DNA from: Apoda limacodes
Taxonomy: Eukaryota > Arthropoda > Insecta > Lepidoptera > Limacodidae
Direction: 5' to 3'
Assembly (NCBI GenBank): GCA_946406115.1
Contig: OX291550.1
Coordinates: 22,048,722-22,112,721, forward strand
Length of the DNA stretch: 64,000 nucleotides
Shown here: piece by piece, positions 22,970 through 33,760 of the stretch
How the letters are laid out: each line of letters starts with the position of its first letter
How positions within the stretch are numbered: position 1 is the stretch's first letter
The notes under the pieces: generated by a model
What the model was told of the DNA's origin: nothing
The model's database searches: none
What the model saw: only the letters and a program-made list of their open reading frames with translations
Program-made: the position numbers and the translations under genes

Positions 22970-25955
22970 AACTACCTATAGAATTCTTAGCTCCTCTCGG
23001 GATTCTCATACAATCTATTACTAACCATATGTATATTCTGTGATAACCTACAAGAAACTTTCACAGTACTTGTCCTACTAATAAAATACCAGCCCCGAAT
23101 AAAATTAAAAAAAAATGATCTCAAAATATTGTTTTTGGTTTTTTTTTCAAATGTAAGTACACATCCCGTAACAAGATTAAACAGTTGCACTGCACTTATC
23201 GATCAAAGATTAGATACGACTTCAATAAGTACTCGCCAGGATACTATTACACTATTTACGTAAACTTTAACGCAAATAGACCGAGCCTGAGAAAGTTATG
23301 AGACGGAATGAATGTATGGGAAAATTTGATGATAAGGTGATAGATACGAAGGATTTAACATGCGATCATAAGCTTTTACGTGATACGTGTTCGACCAAGT
23401 TAGCGCCGTGGGAATTGATCCTTATACATAATTCTATAATTTGGAGTCGCTTGTTATACCAAAATTTTTGATAAGGACTTTTGATTAAATTATGTAACAC
23501 TTTTCGGTCTGTCTAAATGTTAAAGGTTATCTTAATATTGTGTGGTAGTAGGTTATATAATTAATATTTAAGGTAAATGCCGATAAATAATTATTTACAT
23601 ATTTTTTTTGCTAGTCATTTGGCTCCATAATCTCCATATCCATATAGTAAAAAGCAGGTTATGAAATTCATAAAAGAAATAGGCACACAGCACACTTTGT
23701 CACCTCTAGTGGCTGAAATATATATAAAGTATCTAAAATTAAATAAATTTTGTATTTACTAAAATATTTAAAATTTTATAAATCAATTAAATATAGTTAA
23801 AATAATAAATACCGAAACACTACAAAATACGCCATATTAGCAAATGGTTGCCTCGTTACTTCTGAAGATGGATTCAACTTATTCCATTCACTTGAAGTTT
23901 CCAATTATTCGCTGGGAACATTCTATAAAATGGATTTATGAAGTTTTTGGAATCATGTAAAGTATGCTCAAAAAGTTATAGTTACTCAAACTCAATTTTT
24001 TTGATTCAGATTAGGTTTTTACAAACACTTTTGATTAGTCAAAGTTATGAAATACTATTTTTATTTTTTGAAACCACCCCACCTCGGTCCGGTTCACAAG
24101 ATTAAAGAATCCGGCCGGACCGTAAAGAATCCGGCAAGAAACTCGATAGTTACACTTTTAAAAAATTGGCTTAACATGACTATAATACATATGATTTCAG
24201 AAATTTTGTACATCTTATCAAATTTCCGTCACCTGTCTCTTCAAGTAAAGAATCTTGAAGCAAATAGGTCATTCCCACATCCATCGGCTCTCGAACAAGC
24301 GCCAGCGCAGATATAACTCTGATAACGGTAGTTCACACGGGTTTATCTGACTGACATGTATAACTTGTCATTGTCGTATCCAGTCGATCAGTCAACATAG
24401 ACTGACCATGACTTGACTTGACACTAGTCTACATAGGTTGCTGCTTCAGTAACAATTTTATATAAATGTCTGCTTTAAAAGTTAGCAATGTATACTGCCA
24501 TAGTACACAGTGGGTATAGAAACTTCAAAATATGAGAATTTTATAGAACATTGATACTAAAAAAATTAGAAAAGTCTATTTGATCTAAAATAAAAGATTC
24601 TATCACAGATAAGTATAAAAAATACCTACTTTATGCAATAAAAGACAACTTAACAACAAACTGTTTGAAGAAAAGCGTAAATAAAATATTAAAGAAGGTT
24701 TTCAAATAGAAGCAGATGTAGGCAATATGAAACACTTTTTTTTATTTTCTTCATATTGATAAATTTAGAATATTTTGAACCATTCTTTTTTTTGGTAGAC
24801 ATAATTTCAAGAAAATACAATTTATTTTTTACCGGCTACAGGCTGAGTGATGATAATGAAATGAATATGGATAAGCCATGAAACTTAAATGTAATAAAAC
24901 TTTTTATAGTTTTTTAAATGTAGATTAGGAAGCTTCTGCAGTTTTATGGATTAACGATGTGGGTCCCTTTTTGGTCCAGATTAGAAGAGAGCACAGATTA
25001 GAGAACTATGTTGTTATAGGCCCACGTTCAGCAATGTAGATACCTGTACTCTACGTACATTGAAGTCACTTCCGTCAAAACAGACTGTCAATTATACATT
25101 TAGTACCTGGAGGACCGAGCATCGCTCGTTTTTCTTAACAACGCCATCTATTGTCAAGTAGCTTTAGTGTTGCTGTGTCGGTAAAGATAATAATAGTATT
25201 ACTACTCACCAATAAATGTCAGAAAAAGTCATATTTTTCAGTTTATCATTGCCTAAAAACACAAATAATACGACGTTTTCTAAAAATTTCCTCGTTTTAT
25301 AGCTTTAGCTATTTTATTAACATATTTTTTAGTATAAGTAATGCAAGTCATTTTATTTAAAACATTTACGTTTTGAAGGTTCAGTTAACACAATAATATT
25401 TTTCCTACTCGTTATTTTAAAAAAAATCATTTAAACTAAACGAGAAATGGGGAAAAGCACACTCTCAAATAATTCATTGGCTGAGAATGAAAGTATTTGT
25501 ACTTTCAATCATGTATCTTTAATAAGAGCAATCTCCGCAAGGATAAGGGGCACAAGGAGACAAACTGGATCCCTTGGTTGTGAAGACGAAGCTGGAATCG
25601 TTTGAAGAAGGCAATAGAACATTAATTCAAACATATACATATAACTATGTATTTATTTTATACTTATTTATATTATTGTCACTTGTACATTTTTCTCAGC
25701 ATTTTAAATATAGATTTTTTACATAAAAATACACTTACAATGTTATAATAACAGACACTGTTTTAATATTAAATAAAAAATTGAATTTGAAGAGAAAAAC
25801 ATCATGCATTTTAATTGCACCGAGTTTATAATTTAATTTTTTTACCATTCATTTTAGTATAATTATATTATTTTTATGGATGATAAAAGGATAGTATAGA
25901 ATATTATTAAATTAAACTTTGTCAAATGTCAACAACAACAAACAGTTGTCCAAAT

Positions 25956-26478
25956 TCCTTTTAAATTGATTTTTTTGTATTATATGTCTCATTGGTTTGA
26001 AGAAATCACGGATTTATGTTTAACATATTATTTTTCGATTCTACAAGTGTGGGAAAAGCGATTGTATCCTTGCAAGTGACCTTTTATTTCAAATTACTTT
26101 TTGATATCTGATTTAAATCGTTGCTAAGGCAACGTCAAATATAAAAATACGTTTTCACCAAAGATTTTCACGGAAGATTTTCAAAAACCCACCCGACACC
26201 CAGCACATTACTGGATACGAAGACTACAAAAATAAGTTACGTACTTATTCTTTTAAATTTTTATTGCCTGTGCTTAAGAAGTTTCACTACTTCAACTTCA
26301 GCTTTTGTTCGTTCGTTCCTCTGCAACTTTTTTTTGCTTGCTCCAACAAACCACATCAGAATTAATTCAAGACTCGAAAGACTCAAGACTGTGATTGTTG
26401 TATTTTTATTTCATTTTATAATTTACTTAATTTAGGCCAATTTATTTTATAGGCTAACTTATTCTGTATTAATTTTTC
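25956..26478. other. 5' flank or leader of the retrotransposon at 26479
   Basis: No gene is seen. It is less AT-rich from about 26160, which may be the 5' leader of the element that follows, but the element's left end could not be fixed. Confidence 0.35.
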
Positions 26479-26742
26479 ATGAATGAACCTGTTCCAAGTT
26501 GTAGCTCAACTATAATAAACAGAAACGATGGGCGTTTGGACCAGGCGAATATGTTTAAATGTGACCAATGCTCACAGCCACGTTATTTTAAAAGCAACAG
26601 AGGTCTGAAAGTTCATAAGGGTAAAGTTCATAAAAATTCAAGTAGAACTGACCTATCAATTCCTGATTCCTTTATTTCTTCTTTTTCATCTAATTCTATA
26701 GTGACCAAGGAACCCTTTTTGGAAACAAATAAGTCGACTTAA
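26479..26742 (+). pseudogene. N-terminal C2H2 zinc-finger segment of the retrotransposon
   Basis: An 87-codon frame from ATG has one C2H2 finger: C28-x2-C31-x14-H46-x4-H51, with YFKSNRGLKVHKGKVH as its second half. In R2-type elements such N-terminal fingers bind the DNA target. The frame ends at a stop (26740-26742) and the continuation is in another frame, so a frameshift separates it from the RT segment. Serine-rich linker sequence follows the finger. Confidence 0.65.
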
Positions 26743-26762
26743 AAATTCCGTACCAGTTATAA

Positions 26763-27647
26763 AGAGAATTCTATCTATCTGTAGCTCAAAAATTGTCACA
26801 AGAAATAAATTCAGCGGTTACTGAAAACTCCAAACGTGCTTGGGAACATTTATTGACTTTTCCATATAGAGTCTTGCATGTTGAGAAAGAAAACTCTGAT
26901 AAATCTGCTCTTACTAACAAAATTAAAAAAAACTGTCACACATTTCAGCCTATTTTAGGTAACTCTAATTTTTGTTCATTTAGCAAGAAAAATATCACCC
27001 GTTCTATTGAATCGAAACTCTCGAAAGGTGCTTCTCGTTTAATTTTTACATCTGATGACTTCGCTCCTGATACTACTGATACTCTAATTGAGCTCCGCTC
27101 TAAGCACCCTCCTGCATCTGCTAATTTGATTTTTCCAGATCCTTTTGACTTATCTAGTCCATCGCTCCAGGTTTCTTCTGAGGATGTTTTAGAAGCTGTT
27201 TATTCATTTCGAAGCGGCTTAGCAGGTGGTATAGATAGGCTCACTCCACAACACCTTAAGGATTTACTGAGTGTGAGTTGTGGGAATACAGGTTTGTCTC
27301 TCTTGGATGAACTAACTTCTCTAGTAAATTTAATGCTAGATGGCCGTATAGACTCGGAGGTTACTGACATCCTTTATGCGGCCAATCTTTGTGCTTTAAA
27401 GAAAAAGGATGGTGGCATTAGGCCAATCGCTATTGGTACAACATACCGCCGCCTTACCGCCAAAACTTGTTGTAAAGAAACATTCAACGTTCTTAGTGAT
27501 TACTTTCAATCCAATCAGTTGGGATTTGGTTCGAAAGGAGGTTGTGAAGCCGCAATTCATTCTCTAGGAACATTTTTACAAAATGAGAAAAGTGAGGTTG
27601 TGCTGAAAGTGGTCATTAAAAAGGGATGCAATGTTATCCGAAGTTAA
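26763..27647 (+). pseudogene. reverse transcriptase, N-terminal part (fingers to motif A)
   Basis: The frame is open from 26763 with no ATG. It encodes a linker, then GGIDRLTPQHLKDLL, KKKDGGIRPIAIGTTYRRL (the R-P-I finger motif of retroelement RTs) and QLGFGSKGGCEAAIHSL. The motif A region should read like LKVDFKNAFN, but here it is LKVVIKKGCN: the catalytic aspartate codon at 27612-27614 is valine. The frame stops at 27645-27647, just before a nested repeat. The protein cannot polymerise. Confidence 0.75.
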
Positions 27648-27662
27648 AATAAAATTCCATTT

Positions 27663-27785
27663 GCATTTTTTTTTTTATACCACTAAGGTGGCAAACAAGC
27701 TTACGGTCCGCCTGATGGTAAGCGGTCACCGTAGGCTATGGACGCTTGCAACACCAGGGGTATCACTTGCATACAAATTTATTTA
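27663..27785 (+). repeat. CGGTCCGCCTGATGG-type repeat nested in the reverse transcriptase
   Basis: A T-rich run is followed by ACTAAGGTGGCAAACAAGC, TACGGTCCGCCTGATGGTAA and GCGGTCACCGTAGGCTATGG. It lies between RT motif A and the GCQQGEPLGP motif of the host element, so it inserted after the retrotransposon did. Confidence 0.75.
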
Positions 27786-28240
27786 TCAGTGTTATCATTC
27801 CCCATCAAAATTGGTATTCAAACAAAATCTTAGACATCAGAAACTGGTTGTCAACAAGGTGAACCTCTCGGGCCGGCAATATTCAGCCTTGTCATCCACC
27901 CTATCGTGCAAAAATTAAAATCGAAATGTAACGTCTGGTATTTAGATGACGGTACGTTAAGTTGTGACGCAAATACGGTTTGAGAAGATTTAAATTATAT
28001 TATACGAGAGTTTCGGAATATTGGTTTAGAACTTAATCTATCAAAATGTGAACTATTTCTATGTCAAAATGATAAAAATTTCCATATTATTAAAAGTTTT
28101 CAGTCTGTTGCTCAGAATATTAAAATTGTTGATAAGTCCACACTTCTCATTTTAGTTTCCCCTATATTTGTTGAATCTTTTTCATCTTTTGTTCAAGAAA
28201 AACATCATCATTCTAGACAAACTTTTAGCTATAAATTCTC
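27786..28240 (+). pseudogene. reverse transcriptase palm with YLDD box
   Basis: From 27837 one frame reads SETGCQQGEPLGPAIFSLVI, then WYLDDGTLSCD; the YLDD catalytic pair is at 27939-27950. A premature TGA is at 27981-27983, and after a one-base shift the frame resumes with EDLNYIIREFRNIGLELN and SKCELFLC. The segment before 27837 (HSPSKLVF) is in yet another frame. The palm is therefore recognisable but broken at least three times. Confidence 0.75.
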
Positions 28241-28516
28241 ATGCAGCATTTTTTATATATTTACCATTGTATATTTGTACCAAAATTTTCATTTTATTTA
28301 CGTTCATGTTATTTTTGGAAATTTTCAGACCTTTTGTGCAGTTTTGACAACGTTTTTAAAGATACCATTTCAAAGATTGTAAATATTAATTTCAATGAAC
28401 GAACGTGGCTACAGGCAACCTTACCTGTAAGATTTGGTGGCTTGGGTATTCGTTTAACTTCCGCAGTAGCCCTACCAGCTTTTTTATCTTCAGTTCATAG
28501 TACTCACCCCTTATAA
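28241..28516 (+). pseudogene. RT thumb region of the retrotransposon
   Basis: A 91-codon frame encodes FVPKFSFYLRSCYFW, then W-L-QATLPVRFGGLGIRLTSA and ALPAFLSSVHS. The GGLGIR block is conserved downstream of the catalytic core in this element family. Sequence from 28517 to 28772 continues the protein with shifts (TWSLTC, NGPRCELNRKILLE). Confidence 0.65.
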
Positions 28517-28772
28517 ACAAAATTCTTTTTCCTCTTAGTAATTTCGAGATCTCATTTTTAAATGAAGCTAAAAACACATGGAGTCTTACCTGTTCAAATA
28601 CTGACTTTCCTATTGTTTCAACATCACAAAGATTGTGTAACGGGCCGCGTTGCGAATTGAACCGGAAAATACTTTTGGAAACGGCTGTCAATTCTGCAGA
28701 TCATGATCGTCTTCAACATGGGAGTCAGAGCTTTGGTTACAGGCGCTTCAATCTGCAAACACAGGCACCCTA

Positions 28773-29098
28773 ATGGATAATTCCACATTTCGACTTGCAT
28801 CTTGCTTACGTGTAGGAGCGGTCACTAATATACCCCATCGTTGCCAATGCGGCGACATGATCGATCCCCTCGGTCACGATGGCTTATCATGTGTTCGAAG
28901 CGCAGGCAGAACGTTTCGCCTCAGCAGCTTCAATGACATTATACGTCGAGCTCTAGTGAGCATCAACACTCCTGCCATTTTAGAGCCTGTTGGTATATTT
29001 AGAGATGATGGTAAGAAGCCTGATGGCATGAGTCTTGTGCCTTGGAAGATGGGTCGACCATTAGTTTGGGATGCCACGTGCGTCGATCCCTTGCCCCG
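28773..29098 (+). pseudogene. zinc knuckle and restriction-like endonuclease of the retrotransposon
   Basis: The knuckle is C24-x-C26-x8-H35-x4-C40 (RCQCGDMIDPLGHDGLSC). It is followed by NDIIRRALVS and LEPVGIFRDDGKKPDG, with PD at residues 83-84, then MSLVPWKMGRPLVWDATCVD with a conserved D at 100. The PD...D spacing fits a PD-(D/E)XK-like nuclease such as nicks the target in R2-type retrotransposition. The frame shifts near 29095, losing its continuation. Confidence 0.65.
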
Positions 29099-29440
29099 AC
29101 TTATCTTCCTGGTACAGCTTCTGTGGCGGGAGCTGCTGCCACTTCTGCTGAAAACCGCAAACGTAGAAAATACACTACTATAAGTAATAGTTATATTTTT
29201 GAGCCGTTTGCGGTTGAAACCTTGGGGCCGTGGTCGCCGGGGTCTCATCTTTTGTTTAAAGCGATTTCTAAGCGTTTGGTCGATGTGTCTCACGACAGAA
29301 GGGCTGGCAGTTATTTCGCTCAAAGAATTTCAATTGCAATTCAACGAGGAAATACTGCCAGCCTTTTAGGTACACTGCCCCATCAGGTCAACTTGGAACA
29401 GGTTTTTTTATTTGTAGTTTTTATTTTAGTTAATTATTAG
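29099..29440 (+). pseudogene. C-terminal segment of the retrotransposon protein
   Basis: After a frame change it reads YLPGTASVAGAAATSAENRK, YIFEPFAVETLGPWSPGSHL and YFAQRISIAIQRGNTASLLG, all conserved in this protein family as I remember it. The stop is at 29438-29440 and is followed by T-rich sequence that may be the 3' UTR. Confidence 0.65.
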
Positions 29441-30098
29441 TTTTTAATTTAATTTTAATTTTATCACTTCTTGACTTTGTTTAGTATTTTTAGTTCTTAC
29501 TTGGAATCTGTAGCTTTTGCAATAATGACGGGTATTTTACAAAAAAAGAAGAATCGCATTCCATACTACAAAGATTCCACTTATTTCAAAACTCTCAATA
29601 AATAAAAACGATAGTGACCAAAGTGAACTTCTTTCTGTAAAATATTCGTCACTTATTGAATGTGACAATCACTTGACGTCTCCACGAGCGAGTTCTCACG
29701 CGCGTACGTCTGCGGAATACGCGAGCAGCCGTGAGAGTACGAAATGCGGTTTGCGCACTGAATACTAACGCGTCACTTGCTATTTCATTGCCCCATTTAT
29801 TTATTTCACTTGGTACATTTTTCATGGGTTTATGGCCGTGAGAAAACTTTGACGGCTCAACGTTGACTTAATTATGCAATGGTATTCAGTAGTAAAACTC
29901 ACGGTGCAACAAAGTACAATTAATTGAAGTTGCGTTTTAAAAGTGACTTTTAGAAATTTGTCTATGTACTATTTATTTATTTTTTAAGTGAAATTAAAGT
30001 TTATGACAAAAAAATTCGAAATTTAGCAAAGATGCAGTCAGGGAGTCATAAACGATGAGAGATTATTTCTATGTTTGTATATTTATATTGTATTTCTT
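29441..30098. other. flank of the retrotransposon, no gene seen
   Basis: A CpG-rich patch at about 29680-29780 (CTCACGCGCGTACG ... CAGCCGTGAG) stands out against the AT-rich background. Its role is unknown. Confidence 0.4.
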
Positions 30099-30325
30099 TA
30101 AGATTTTGTGTATTTATAAGATTGATGTACTAGGACTTTATAAGTCACTAGAACTTGTATGTGACGCTCGTTACGAGCGTTTTTCCAGAGCAAAGATGTA
30201 GTTAGGATTTTCCTCAGTCAGACTTGTGCCTCGGTAGCTCAGTGGTAGAGCACTTACACGGAAATGGTCGCAGGTTCAAGTCGAGGTTAATCTTTTGCCT
30301 GCATCTTTGCTATGAAAGCATTTAT
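30099..30325 (+). mobile_element. tRNA-derived SINE (copy 2) with flanking inverted repeat
   Basis: A leader shared with 3524-3727 precedes a tRNA-like segment (30227-30289) with A box TAGCTCAGTGGTAGAGC (30235-30251) and B box GGTTCAAGTC (30273-30282). The acceptor-like ends GCCTCG and CGAGGT can pair, but the T-stem is broken by a deletion, so this is not a functional tRNA gene. AGCAAAGATG (30189-30198) and CATCTTTGCT (30302-30311) form a perfect 10-bp inverted repeat around it. Confidence 0.7.
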
Positions 30326-32608
30326 TTATATTGATTTTATTTATATGTATACAATGCATACCTTATATTGTAGGTTCTTATTAATTATACACACCATTTT
30401 GTTCATATTTTTTTAATTGTGTGCAATAAAATAACCATAAATATTAAATATAAAATAACTTTTTTGGATTTGAAAACTTTTGTCGATACAAAAGACTTCA
30501 ACGTGCAGTCTTTTTCAAAAAATATAATTTTAAATTGTTATTAAAAGGTTAAGCATAAAAAACTGAAAAACAAAAATATCTGTCCGTCATAAGCAATCCA
30601 ACACTCAAATTAAATATGAAATTTTGTGCACTCTCACCAGATTAAAATATTTTAAAAAAGGATATTTAATATTCCAATTCATTATGTATTTTATTAACTT
30701 TGTATAAAACGTTCATATACCTTTTTTATTTACTTTGTATACCTAATCACAGATAATATAATACTATACCTAATGTAACATTCATATTAATATCAAAATT
30801 TTAAAAATAAAGAAAAAACCACACCACCAAGATATTGTGCATACTTCAATTAAAAAACCATTTTATTTTGTTATTGTATCGATTGTGTGAGGGAATCTTA
30901 TTAGAAAGTAAGAATCAGATGATTGTCTCGTGTTTGGGATGTGACAAAAACAGGGTTCCGTAGCTAAAGCGTCTTGAAATCAATGATCACGCTTTAACCG
31001 GGCGCAAGCGGAGCGTAGGCGACACAAAGACATGGAATGCGCCGCCCACGCGCGACCTTTTTTTTAGCTTTTATAGCTGTTTTTTAGGTTTTATAGCTGA
31101 CTAAATGATACTAGCTAGCATTATAGTGTTTTCGTTATTATTGTAAGTAGACTTGAAATCAAGAATCAAGACAAAAACCGTGGTTATTTGTTTTAACATA
31201 TAAATGCATAAATTATATAGGTACAATCAAATATATGCTGTTGGAGTACTGCGTAATACTTTTCTGAAAACTGCATTATAATCGGCTTAGCCAAACGCGA
31301 GATAATACAATACATTCAAACATACGGGTTAAATTGATAACCTCCTTCTTTTTTTGGATAGGCATTGAGATAAAATACTACATCATTGGTTACAGGTATA
31401 TTAATACTGTGATGTCCTACGTTGTCGAACTACGGAAAAGTATGAAATTGACATTGTAATTGCTAATCTAAACGAGTCGTTGGGCCTGCATACACTTTCG
31501 TCTTTCGATTACATTGGCGACGACGGCTTGGCAATCAAACATGATTAGTTAGCTTACCGAGCGTTATGTTGTTGACGCATACTTTCTTTTATCTATAGGT
31601 ACTTTATTGAAAGAATCTAAATAAAACAAAAATAAAAACGTACTCCAGGTCACCCGACTAAAAACAATAGCAACATAATCTTGGGTGGTGTCTACGTTAA
31701 GACAAAGCAAGTTCCAAGTACAATACAACTGAAGAATATATAATATGCCAGGGCTGTAACTAAGGCTGATATAGCCAGCGGCCGCAAATGGCCGCAACCC
31801 GTTCAAACTCCGCTGAATCCGGCCCTGGCCATTTTCCGCATTGAAGTTGCGTGCCGCGTGCCCCCGAGCTGCGGACAATTTATAGCGCAGTGGAACCGAC
31901 TTGTATCATATATACTTATTATTAACCATGGCTCCAGCCCTGCTTTGCCTCCGGCTATTGCCAATACAATCCTACTAAATGCGTTCCTACACGTTATTTT
32001 AGAATACAACAGATATAAAATTCCTTCGGATAAGGCTTTTAATAGGTTTGAACATAGCAGTGTTTATTTCGAGTGGAATAAATGGTATATACCGAGCAAA
32101 ACAAATGAACACAATTTAAGACAGATTACCCGACAATTTTGTTTCAGCCGGGAGCCAAATTCTTAAGTAGGTACCGAGCTATTTTTTATTATGCTAATAT
32201 AGTATACCTTGACAAATACCTGTGTAATTAAAATGCAAATATATTATAAAAAAATTAAATTAACTAAACAAATTTAAATCCTACAATATGTTGCAACACA
32301 AGATTTTTGGTATCCAAATTAATAAGTTCATTTTACCAAGTACAATATACCTAAGCAAAATGCATGCCCTTTGTATGCATACCTAAACAATCGATACATT
32401 AAAAAGTTAAAGGTTTAATTATAAGTAAACATTTCTGTAACAAAAGCTCTCACTATAAAGGAACTACAATATACAGAATATACTACAAAGATTTATTGTA
32501 CCAGACAGTAATATGGTACATAGTTATATACGTAATTTTAATATCGACGCAGTGCGGTCTCGATGTCATGGTGTCGAGTGCAATTCGAGGCACGTGCGCC
32601 GATATCGA
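30326..32608. other. stretch without a convincing gene
   Basis: The AT-rich first half has an isolated repeat end CAGGGTTCCGTAG at 30952. A GC-rich block at about 31740-31960 includes GGCCGCAAATGGCCGC and a duplicated CCAGGGC / CCAGCCCTG motif, probably repeat-derived. A 102-codon plus frame at 31858-32166 crosses it, but has no domain and is not called. Confidence 0.45.
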
Positions 32609-32710
32609 ATGGCCGCCGCGGCCGCAGCGATGCGGCGCGATGACGAATGCTACGTGCCTGTCAAAGGCAATTTTAAAGCTGTTTTCGCACTGATGCAAAA
32701 TGCGTATTAA
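32609..32710 (+). CDS. candidate 33-residue small ORF in a GC-rich island
   Basis: The ATG at 32609 (context GAATGG) opens 33 codons beginning MAAAAAAMRRDDECYVPVKG and ending with a TAA at 32708-32710. The island at about 32545-32660 is far richer in GC and CpG than its surroundings, and codon third positions in the first half are mostly G or C. It may be a true small peptide, a first coding exon, or simply an island. It has no recognisable domain. Confidence 0.2.
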   Translation: MAAAAAAMRRDDECYVPVKGNFKAVFALMQNAY

Positions 32711-33683
32711 AAAAATCTGGCCTTAATAAAAAGTTTAATAGATACTTATCTTTTACAAGTAATATAAGAGCTTAGTTAGCTTTTTAATGGCCGATTTTAT
32801 TAGCAACTAACCGTGGCACACGATTTTGCCCGCGGAAATCCTATTCTCGTGGGAACTATGTATCTATGTTTCGTTATAAATTTATCCTTAGTAAAAACAC
32901 ACAAAAGACTAAAACCACATCCTAAACCTTCGTTTCATTCATACAGTCAATCTGTAATCTGTCCTATGGACTGCGCATTCAGGCTTGCGAAATTAGCCAA
33001 ACTTTAGAAAGAGACAAAGTTAACCCGTGGTATCTTTTCTCAGAGAAGAAACCACTTCGCTTCGTCTCTGTCACACTTTTGCGACTATTTGTTTTTTCAT
33101 AGCTGGTAATTGTTGTAATGTTTGTAATTGTAATTTTAATTTGTAATTGTAATTTGTTGTCCATTTCACTGTGTATATGGTCACACACAACGAATGCTGC
33201 ATTCAAATTTAACATCACACATTTTTAAATGCACACATAAAAAAAAATGTTCTATATGTGTAACTGGCTTAAGTTGAAACGCGTTTCTGTGATTATTCAA
33301 CGGCACGGTCCCTAATACAGCCTCACCTTACCTTACATAGGTAGAGCAGTACCTATACAAGTGGGTGCAAGCGGGAGGTTGCGCAGGCTGCAGGATACCG
33401 CCAGTTACCGGCCTTGTGGCACGCGCCTTATTTATTCGTCTGACTTATCAGACCCAATGCAGCCAGCATTAGCCGTTAAAGATTACCTAGTTACGTTTTT
33501 TTATTTAAATAATTAAACTAATTGGCAAGATAACGTTTTCCTTAAAGATAATAAGTTTTTATGTTTAGTTTATAAAGCCATGCAAGTTAGGCAATATTAT
33601 GTTTTATGAGAATATTCAAAAAAATGCAAACGATAAATTCTAATAAAAGATCAATATACTTAACAATATAATAATAAACTTAA
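32711..33683. other. stretch without a recognised gene
   Basis: A TTTGTAATTGTAATT short tandem lies near 33120-33155, and a GC-rich patch at about 33360-33435. Neither is explained. Confidence 0.45.
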
Positions 33684-33760
33684 CTTTTAACAATAGGACC
33701 GCTTATTTTAACAATAAGACCGCTTATTGTATGATACAATAAGCGGTCTTATCGTTAAAA
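33684..33760. repeat. 27-bp hairpin with an extra direct copy of one arm
   Basis: 33706-33732 and 33734-33760 are reverse complements over 27 bp with one mismatch (T against C, which would be a G-U pair in RNA) and a one-base loop. About 22 bp before the left arm is a third, partial copy in the same direction as the left arm (TTTTAACAATAGGACCGCTT from 33685). Confidence 0.9.

Larger units (their letters stand above)
19190..25955. repeat. tandem duplication, unit 2 (6,766 bp)
   Basis: It copies 12424-19189. The right edge is set by T at 19192 against C at 25958. The two bases TC occur at all three boundaries (12424, 19190, 25956), so the breakpoint has 2 bp of microhomology at most. No substitution or indel against unit 1 was seen. 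Confidence 0.95.
26479..29440 (+). mobile_element. decayed non-LTR retrotransposon with C2H2 finger, RT and PD-(D/E)XK-like endonuclease
   Basis: The pieces appear in one order and orientation: C2H2 finger (26479-26742), RT fingers (26763-27647), RT palm with YLDD (27837-27980), thumb region (28241-28516), zinc knuckle and endonuclease (28773-29098), and conserved C-terminus (29099-29440). This order, with the nuclease after the RT, is that of site-specific R2-superclade elements, which encode a restriction-like endonuclease rather than an APE nuclease. The clade within that group is not decided. The pieces lie in different frames and are separated by stops, so the copy is dead. No target-site duplication or poly-A was recognised. 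Confidence 0.75.

Noticed and set aside
28874..29323. 149-codon minus frame
   Set aside because: It is the antisense shadow of the retrotransposon endonuclease region, which has recognisable motifs on the plus strand.
30227..30289. possible functional tRNA gene
   Set aside because: The A and B boxes are present, but the T-stem is damaged by a deletion, no sound anticodon arm could be drawn, and the sequence is part of a repeated element.
31564..32166. overlapping plus and minus frames of 68-104 codons
   Set aside because: They cross a GC-rich block that looks repeat-derived, with no start context, domain or splice support.
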